This document shows, one piece after another, positions 14,646 through 23,700 of a stretch of 64,000 bases of DNA. Positions within the stretch are counted from its first letter, which is position 1. The number at the start of each line of letters is the position of its first letter. Origin of the DNA: a bacterium (GTDB lineage Bacteria > Bdellovibrionota_C > UBA2361 > RFPC01); the NCBI GenBank assembly GCA_030431715.1, contig JAUIIO010000012.1, positions 1 through 64,000 of the forward strand, given 5' to 3'. The position numbers and the translations under genes were made by a program. The notes beneath the pieces were generated by a model. The model had not been told where the DNA came from. It saw only the letters and a list, made by a program, of their open reading frames with translations, and searched no databases.

Positions 14646-14722
14646 TGCCACTATTTGTGCCACTATATCTATAAAAATATCAGCAATCTAGGCTCATAAC
14701 AAGGTTTTTGTGTGCCACTATA
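14646..14722 (-). promoter_or_regulatory. Three TATAGTGGCA-type direct repeats upstream of fic
   Basis: Read on the minus strand, ATAGTGGCA occurs three times: around 14713-14722, 14657-14666 and 14646-14654. The first two carry the full TATAGTGGCA and the last has AATAGTGGCA. The spacing of the two proximal copies is about one helical turn. They cover the region just before the Fic start codon and are best read as an operator, perhaps for the Fic protein's own winged-helix domain. Confidence 0.45.
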
Positions 14723-14766
14723 TGATGCGGTGTGCTAAAAGTAAGGTTTAAAGAGAAAAATACGTG

Positions 14767-17700
14767 CTATTTTAATAGGTTACTGACGATCATCTGATCA
14801 AACGCGCTGTAAACGCGGAGTGCATCATCTTTAGTGCCATATAGAATTGAGTTTCTTAACGTATTGGCTATCTCTTGTGCGGTTGAGTATGAGTCTACAT
14901 CTTGAGAGATGCTGTTAGCTGCGAGAAGTCCGTTTCGAGCAAGGGTATTTGCAGTTTTTAGATCTTCGAGCACAGATTCAATACCTTCTAGATCCTCTTC
15001 AATATATTCTTTAAGTTCCTCAAGAGTTTCGCTTGAAACAATAGCGTTAGCTCTTGATTTCACATGTCGGTCAAGTGGATCGGTAGAATCTGGATCTGCT
15101 ACGTCTCGTACCGTTTTGGTTTCTTTAATGGTTGTTTCCTCTTCAGCCTGTGCCTGCTGGTTTTGTCCGAGAGCGAGTGCGGTAAAGAGAGCACTTTGAT
15201 CTGGTATAGTCGCAACGATATCGATTGCTCCGTCACCGTTAATATCTCCTACGGCTAGGCCAGACGTTGTGTCTCCGACATCAAGTGTGGTTGTTGTTTG
15301 CTGGAAGGTGCCATCACTGTAGCCCATAAGGATCCTTATGGTGTCGAGTTGTGTAGAGTTCGCTACGATATCTTGCGCCCCGTCACCGTTAAGATCAGTT
15401 ACCTCAATTGAATCGACTCCTGTTCCTATATTATAGGAGTCCCCAGCGGTGAAGTTTCCGCTCCCATCGTTTTTAAGTACTTTCGCTTCTTTTGAGGATG
15501 CCGCTACGATATCGATATCGCCATCACCGTCAATATCTACTTTCTGAATGTCTTCAATTCGTAATCCGGGTATCTGAGTAGACTGTGCTGCGTTAAATGT
15601 TCCGTCACCATTTCCAGAGAGAAGATCGATTCGGTATTTACCTGCAGCTACCAGATCAACATTTCCGTCTCCATCAGCGTCAAAGGCTTCAACAGATGTT
15701 ACTCCGTCAGGAGCGCTAAGCGTTGTGGCTGCGTTAAATGTTCCATTCCCATTTGAGAGAAGAACACTGAGGTCACCACTATCTTCATTCACGGTTATAA
15801 TGTCAGCTTCTCCGTCTTTGTTAATATCAAAGAGAGTGAAATCGTTCGGACTGCTACCGGTATCAAAGTTTGTCGCAGCTTGATAGGTGCCGTCAGCATT
15901 CCCGAGTAAGACCCCTACCTGGCTTTCTGCACCATTAGTCGTGATAATATCTTGAATTCCATCGTTATTTACGTCTCTGACCCGTACTTGTTCAGGGCTT
16001 CCTCCAGCAGAATATGAGCTTGAGAGATTAAATGTTCCATCACTATTTCCGGTAAAGACGCTTACTGTACCGGCTGCCGTGTCAGCCGTAATGGCGTCTA
16101 GAACTCCATCGCCGTTAATGTCACGAAGTTCAACATCACTTGATACTTGGCCTGAGAACGTTGCCGAAGATGAGAATGTTCCGGTGCCGTTTGTGTGTGT
16201 GGTAAGATTTGCCGTAAACGTATTTATTGAAGCGCCGGTTGAGCTTAATACCGCGACATCAGATGCGGCATCGCCGTTCATGTCCGGTGTTATTATATGA
16301 GTAACTCCGTCTGAAACGGTGTAGGTCCTAGCTGCACTAAATGTGCCATCAACGTTACCAGTTAAAACATTTAAGGTATCGGTAGAATCGTCTGCTGCAA
16401 GAATATCAACGGTGCCATCTCCGTTAATATCATTAACAGTGAGTGTTGTGACCTCTGTTCCAACAGAGTGTGAAATTCTCGCTCTAAATGTTCCATCGCC
16501 ATTTCCGTATAGAACGCTAGCTGTTCCTTCTGTGCTAGATCCGGTAATAATATCGTCTACGCCGTCTCGGTTAACATCGGCAGTGGTGATCGCTGATATG
16601 TCAGCTCCTGCTGATACCGCAGTGGCTGCACCAAAGTTCCCTGAACCATCACCTAAAGATACGTATACCTGATTGTCAGTAGCTGATGAGGTAATAAGGT
16701 CTAAGGCACCGTCCCCGTTAATATCTGTGCTCGCAATATGTTCTACATCAGTACCACTTGCGAACTGTGTAGCTGCCGAAATGGTGCCGTCACCATTGCC
16801 GAGGAAAACAGAAGCATTTCCAGTACTTGTGCTGTTTGCAATGAGATCAATATTACCATCGCCATTAATGTCTCTAGCGATAAACTCTGTGGCGTTGGTA
16901 GTGCCACTAAAGGTAGTTGTGAGATTAAATGTTCCATCACCGTTACCGGTCTGAATCAGTACTTCCCCTGCCCCACTTGCGCTTGAAACGATATCCAGAT
17001 TCCCGTCACCGTTAATGTCAGTAAGAGTAACTGCCCCCGGAGTATTTCCACCATTAAGAGTTGCTCTGGCTGCAAATGTGCCATCACCGTTACCGGCAAG
17101 GAAGCTCAGGGTGTTATCTATGGAGTCGGCGGTAATAAAGTCAGTGATGCCATCACCGTCAATGTCACCTGCTGCTATTGAGGTTGGAGTATCTCCAGTA
17201 GCAAAGCCACCGCTACCGTTTCCACCGCTTGGTGTCAGAATTACCGATGAGTTCCCCAGTAGTATATCAACTTCGCTATTTGTGCTATCTGAAGCAACTA
17301 TGTCGTCTGTTCCGTCATTATTGAGATCGCCTAGCGCTAATCCCTCGTAATTCGCGCCGCTTGCTTCCGTAATTGCTGCTTCAAAAGTACGGTCTCCGTT
17401 ACCCATCATTCGTTGGACAGTATCCCCACCGTTACTTGCAATAACGATGTCTAAGCTTCCATCACCATCAATATCTGATGCTATGAAATCGGTTATCCCT
17501 GCGCTTCCTGTATTGTAGATAGTTTCAGCTGCGAATGTTCCGTCGCCATTACCGTATTGGACGTTTATCGAGTTGTTTCCATCAGTTATAATGTCAGCGC
17601 TCCCATCTCCGTCTAAGTCCGCTGTGATTACTTTTGAGATAGCAGAATCACCTGAAGCTGAGAATGTCGCGGCCGCATTGAATGTAGAGTTACCATTACC

Positions 17701-20700
17701 GGTAAATAGTTGTACCTCACCTGATCCATTTGTGCTTGTTGCTAGAATATCAGTATTTCCATCACCATCAACATCACTAAGGGCTATGCTTGAGACTTGC
17801 CCTCCTACATAGAGTGTCTGAGCAGCGTTAAAGGTGCCGTTCCCGTTACCTGTAAAGTAGGTAACTGTACCATCGGTGGTGTTGGCTGTTACTATGTCAG
17901 AGTTACCGTCACTATCTATATCGCTTAAAAGAACTTGGCTGGCTGTGCTAGAGCCCGTCTCTAGTGAGATTCCAGTACTAAATGTTCCGTTACCATTTCC
18001 GGACAAAGTAGATACTGATGATACTATCTGAGCCCCATTACCCAGAAAGAGCATGCCATGAGGATAGTAATCAGCATCGACGATAACATCGGTGGTTCCA
18101 TCTCCATTCAGATCTCCTAAGTTGATTTTTCCGCTATAAAAATCAAGTCCACTATTCTCTGTGAGGTATGTAACTCCGTTAGAGAATGTTCCATCGCCAT
18201 TTCCGATATTGACGATAAGGCCTGCCCCATATTGTGCTCCAATGAGATCGAGGTGCCCATCTGCGTTAATATCTGCAGCTTCGAAATGACTTGTACTGAT
18301 TTCTCCAGAGGCAATTTCTGTAACAACTGAACCATCAGCAATGAATCGGATTTGATTATTACCGTTGGTGAAAAGTAAGTCGTCGTCATTTCCATCACCA
18401 TCGAAATCTCCAGATACTAACGTTGTGTAATAGAGATTGGATTCTGCTGAAAAGTTGACATCACCTGAGAATGAAGCACCAGCGGGGTCGTATTGCAGAG
18501 TGACTTTTGAGTTAACGTCACCGATGAGAAACTCGTCTCTACCATCGTTGTCAATGTCAGCAACTTGAATGCTATCTCTGCCGCCAATAGCACCTACTGT
18601 GGTGTTGGCACTGAACGAGCCATCCCCATTACCAAAATTAACCCAAGTTAATTCAGATGCACCATCAAAAGAATTAACGATGTCAATATTACCATCTCCG
18701 TCTACATCACCAAGTTCGAATGTTATACTATCTACAGATAATCCAGTCCCAGTATTGAGAGTTGAAGGAGCTGCGAAGCTGCCATCACCGTTGCCAAGGG
18801 CAACGGTATACCAGTCAGGACTAGCTACCACGATGTCGAGATTCCCGTCACCGTCAACATCATTCACGCGGATTTCTCCTGGGGTAACGATGGCATCATA
18901 GTTTGATTCAACACTAAATGAGCCATCACCGTTACCAAGAAGTCGAAAGGAACCACTAGAAGAATTTACAACTACATCGAGATTTCCATCTCCATCTAGG
19001 TCACCAACATCAGAGGACTTAGCATCTACCCCTATTACAGTTGTTACTGAAAGATCAAATGTGCCATCCCCGTTACCATAAGATATCTGAAAAGCTGTAT
19101 TGCCTCCCGAAGTTACTCCGCTAGTGAGTAGATCAATATTGCCATCGTTGTCAAAGTCACCAGTATGAAATTCATTTACAAAAGTAGCGGAGTTTATATT
19201 CGTTCCAAAAGAATGTGTCTGATAGTTCTCAAAGGTTAAGTCTCCATTTCCTAAGGCAATCCTATACTCATCTAGGGAGGAACTAGCAGAGATGATATCC
19301 AAGTTGCCATCCCCATCAACGTCCTCAGTGAGCATAAAACTGCCACGTAAATCATTTGCGTATTGAACACCATCTGAAAAATTACCAGAGCCAGTGTTCT
19401 CATAAACGATAAATTCAAAACCTACGTTACCAAATAAATCTAGGTCGCCATCCCCGTCTAAATCTCCATGCATAGACGCAAATAAAGTATTAGTCTCTAG
19501 GCTGATATCATGTGCTGTTCCCGTGAATGTCCCATCACCGACTCCAGTGAATATTTGTGCTCCAGAATCGCCATAAGAGTTTGCAGTGATAGCGATATCG
19601 GTGATTCCGTCGTTGTTGTAGTCAAAGAGTTCGAGATTCGAAGCTGAGCCCTGTAGATTTAAGGAGATGGAGTCGTCGAAGGTGCCATCTCCATTTCCTT
19701 TATAAAAATCGATTGATCCGTTAACTTTTAATAAATCAAGATTACCATCACCATCGAAATCATGTAATTTGGTAAGTCCACTTATAGAGCTAGGTTCCGT
19801 GCCGGTTTGAGTGAGTGTCATTGATTGGGTAAATGTGCCATTACCATTTCCCAACAGTACCAGCTGTTTTGTCTGAAATTCTGGGTCAATGCCATAGTCT
19901 GCAATTGAAGTTATGACAAGATCGGCATTTCCGTCATTGTTAATATCACCTGCTACGATATCACCACCAATTCCAAAGTCTAAAGATCTCTGGACAACCG
20001 AACCACTTAATGTACCGTCTCCTTGGCCGTAGGCTATTGTATACAGTGCATCGGATCCCGACTCTGTAGAAGTGTAAACATAATCAAGATTTCCATCATT
20101 ATTGATATCAACGAGAATAGAGTCGTTGATCATGTCGGCGTTGTTCTCTTCTCTAAAGGTTGTAGCTAGGTTAAAAGTGCCCGCAACTCCTCCAGCATCG
20201 ACACTACTAACAGCGACGATATCTATATTACCGTCTCCATCAATGTCAGCTCCTCCATCGATATCGTGGATCACGCCACCTGCATCAAACTCCTGTTCTA
20301 GCTGAAAAGTTCCATCACCGTTTCCAAGCTGCACCCCAAGTAAGGTTCCACTACCTGAAGCTCCAGCATTTGCTGTAACGATATCAAGCTCACCATCACC
20401 ATTGAAGTCATAGAGTTCAATAGATGTTGGGCCAGTAGATGTATTCGCTGAAGAGTCAAGTATTAATCCATTATAGCCTGAAGTTGTAGCAGCATCGCTA
20501 TTACCAAGTAGCACATCAACTTCACTGTTTGTAAGATCTGATGCTACTATATCCCCGAGACCGTTACCGTCGAGATCGCCTATTGCGATGCCCTCATAGT
20601 TGGTCCCGCCTGCTTCAGAGACTACAGCCTCAAACGTTCCATCTCCATTCCCCATGAGACGCTGTATGGAATCCCCACCATTACTTGAGATAACAACATC

Positions 20701-23700
20701 AAGGTTGCCGTCACCATCGAGGTCTGATGTTCGAATGTCGGTAATTCCTGCGCTTCCGGTTGCGTATGTTGCTTGCGCAAGGAAAGTTCCGTCACCGTTG
20801 CTGTAAAATACGCTGAAGGAGGAGTCGCCACCTACGATATAGTCGGTGTTTCCATCGCCATCGATGTCAGCTGTAGTTAGCGCGGTTGGTGTTTCTCCCG
20901 TAGAAAGGAGATTTGGGCCGCTTGGGATTGTAGTTGTATTCCCCTGAATATAAAGAATACTATTATAGGCCGAATTTGGCAGGTATATATCATATGCTCC
21001 ATCACCGTTAACGTCACCTACAGCGAATTCTGAAGTAAAGGTTGGAACGCTTGTGGCGATTGATGTAGTAACGCTGAATGTTCCATCTCCATTTCCAAGC
21101 AGCTGTGTAATTGCACCATCGGTATAGGTGTAAGCTAGGACATCTTGATTGCCGTCACCATTAATATCGACTACGCGAGAATTAAATGAGGTGTTTGGTA
21201 AGGTTGTAGCAGTAGGTGCGAGAAACGTACCATCTCCATTTCCTGCTAAAAAGACAGAAGATGACCCATGAAGCATTACGTCAATATTGCCATCGTTGTT
21301 AAAGTCTGCAACATCAACATTTGCATACGTAGATCCTGTCGCTATTGTTTGTAGGGCATCAAATGTCCCATCTCCATTACTAAAGTGAATAACAGCGCCT
21401 GCAGATCCAAGAGAATTTAAGATATCGAGATTTCCGTCGCCATCAAAATCTGCACCAGCAATGCCATGAGCCATTCCGCTTGCAATAGTTTCAAGAGTGA
21501 GATGAGCAGCAAACGTTCCGTCTCCGTTTCCATAGTGCACACCAACAAATGTTTGAGCTAAATTAGTAGTTGCTATGTCTAAATTTCCGTCATTGTTGAA
21601 ATCTCCGCTTATGACGTAATTTGGTGCATAATCAATTAGCTGACTACTTGATGTTGTAAATGTACCATCACCTTGCCCTTGGAAAAATGTAAAGTGATCT
21701 CCTGTGCCAATAACATCGGTATTTCCATCGTTATCGAAGTCACCTGTAAGTACATCTACAAGGTTTCCGAATGCTGAATTTGTTGAAGTTATGGCAAAGG
21801 TTCCGTCACCGTTTCCGGTACTTATGTAGATGTCGTCTGTTGAGCTATCTAATATGACCCGGTCAAGGTTTCCATCACCGTTAAAATCATCGAGTAGTAT
21901 TGAATTTGGTAATGTTCCGAATGCCTGTGTTACCTGTGATTGATATGTTCCATCACCAACAGTTTGAATGAGATCGAATGTGCCATCACCTAAACCACGG
22001 AAGGTTGCGAGGGTGCCACCACCAGAGTCAGTTGCAGCGACTATATCGAGGTTTCCGTCCCCGTCACTATCGGTAACAGAAACATGGCTAACCGTTCCAC
22101 CAACAGTAAGGGTCTGAGCTGCGTTGAAGGTGCCGTCGCCGTTTCCGGTGAAGTATGTAACCGTTCCATCTGTCCCGTTAGCGGTAATGACGTCACTATT
22201 TCCATCATTATCAATATCAGCGAGAATAGCCTGTGATATGTCGTTGCCGCTTATTCCAACATTGATACCGGCGGTAAGTGTTCCATCTCCATTTCCTGTG
22301 AGGAGCTGAATGTTTGCGCCAGTTGGTGCAGATACATTTGTAAGAAGGAGGGATGTATCTGGAGCGGTAACATCACCGAGAAAAATATCATCCTTGCCGT
22401 CCCCATCGAGATCTCCTGTAGCAATGCTTCCGTATTGTCCAGCTGCATGTGTGCCGAATGAAACAGAATGTTGGAAAGTACCATTCCCATTACCGTAGTT
22501 TACAAATATTTCATTTGAAGATGTTCTACGAATGATATCTTGATTACCGTCACCATTAAAATCAGCTAAAGCCAGCTCGCGATTAATGCCTGCTACACTA
22601 TTTAGGTTTAAGTTCGTAGCGGTTCCCCCATTGATTACACGGTAGTACTGTGAGCCTATGTTGAGTATGAGATCATCATCATTGCCATCATTATCAATGT
22701 CACCTGCTACATGCGGGTTTCCTATTGACGCGCCTCCATCAGTGTATATACGATCACCCAATGTCGGACCATTCCCGGGCGAATATTCATAACTCTGATC
22801 ACCTACTCCATAGTGGATGTCTGCGAGACCGTTCCCATCAAGATCAGCTACAGCAATTTGTCGGGGAGTACTATAACCAGCGAATGCAGTTTGTTCTGCT
22901 TGGAATGTTCCATCACCATTTCCAAACTGAACGTATCCGATACCTTTATTGGGACTAAAGGTAGACTTTGAATAGATGAGATCGAGATTACCATCCCCAT
23001 CTACATCATAAATCTCAGCGTCTAAAACGTCGTAAGGAGCTGTTCGAAACATTTCTGAATCATAAGTTACTTGTGCTTGAAATGTTCCATCCCCATTACC
23101 CAAGCTAACTCTAGTTGATCCCGTCATTACTGAGATCAAATCCATATTGCCGTCACCATCTATGTCGGCGAGCTCCGACTTGGTGTGGTATCCCGGATGA
23201 ACTTCGAGATGAATCTGCTCACTTAATGTAAAGCTACCATCACCATGTCCCAGATAAATATCTGTTCCACCACCTCCATAGCGAGTAAGCAGCAGATCTT
23301 CATTTCCATCACTGTCTAAGTCATAAACAGCTACATCTACATACGAAGAAGCCCCAACTCCAGATGCCGCTGTGCCGTAGTTGAAGGTTCCGTCCCCATT
23401 ACCATAGGAAATTTGTGTGCCTCCATTAGTACCTGAAAGTATGAAATCCAGATTTCCATCATTATTAAAATCGCCAAAATCTTGTTCAATATAGTATGGT
23501 GAGTTAGTGATTCCATTAATTTCGAAAAGGCTCGGTGCTCTAAATGTCCCATCACCATTTCCAAGAGTCACACCAAATACTCCGGGAGATGAGGAGCGAG
23601 AAGCTATAAAGTCGAGATTACCATCACCGTCCACATCTTCTAAAATCGAGTCACCGATCACTATTCCAAGACTAAAACTATCCTCAGCATCAAATGAACC

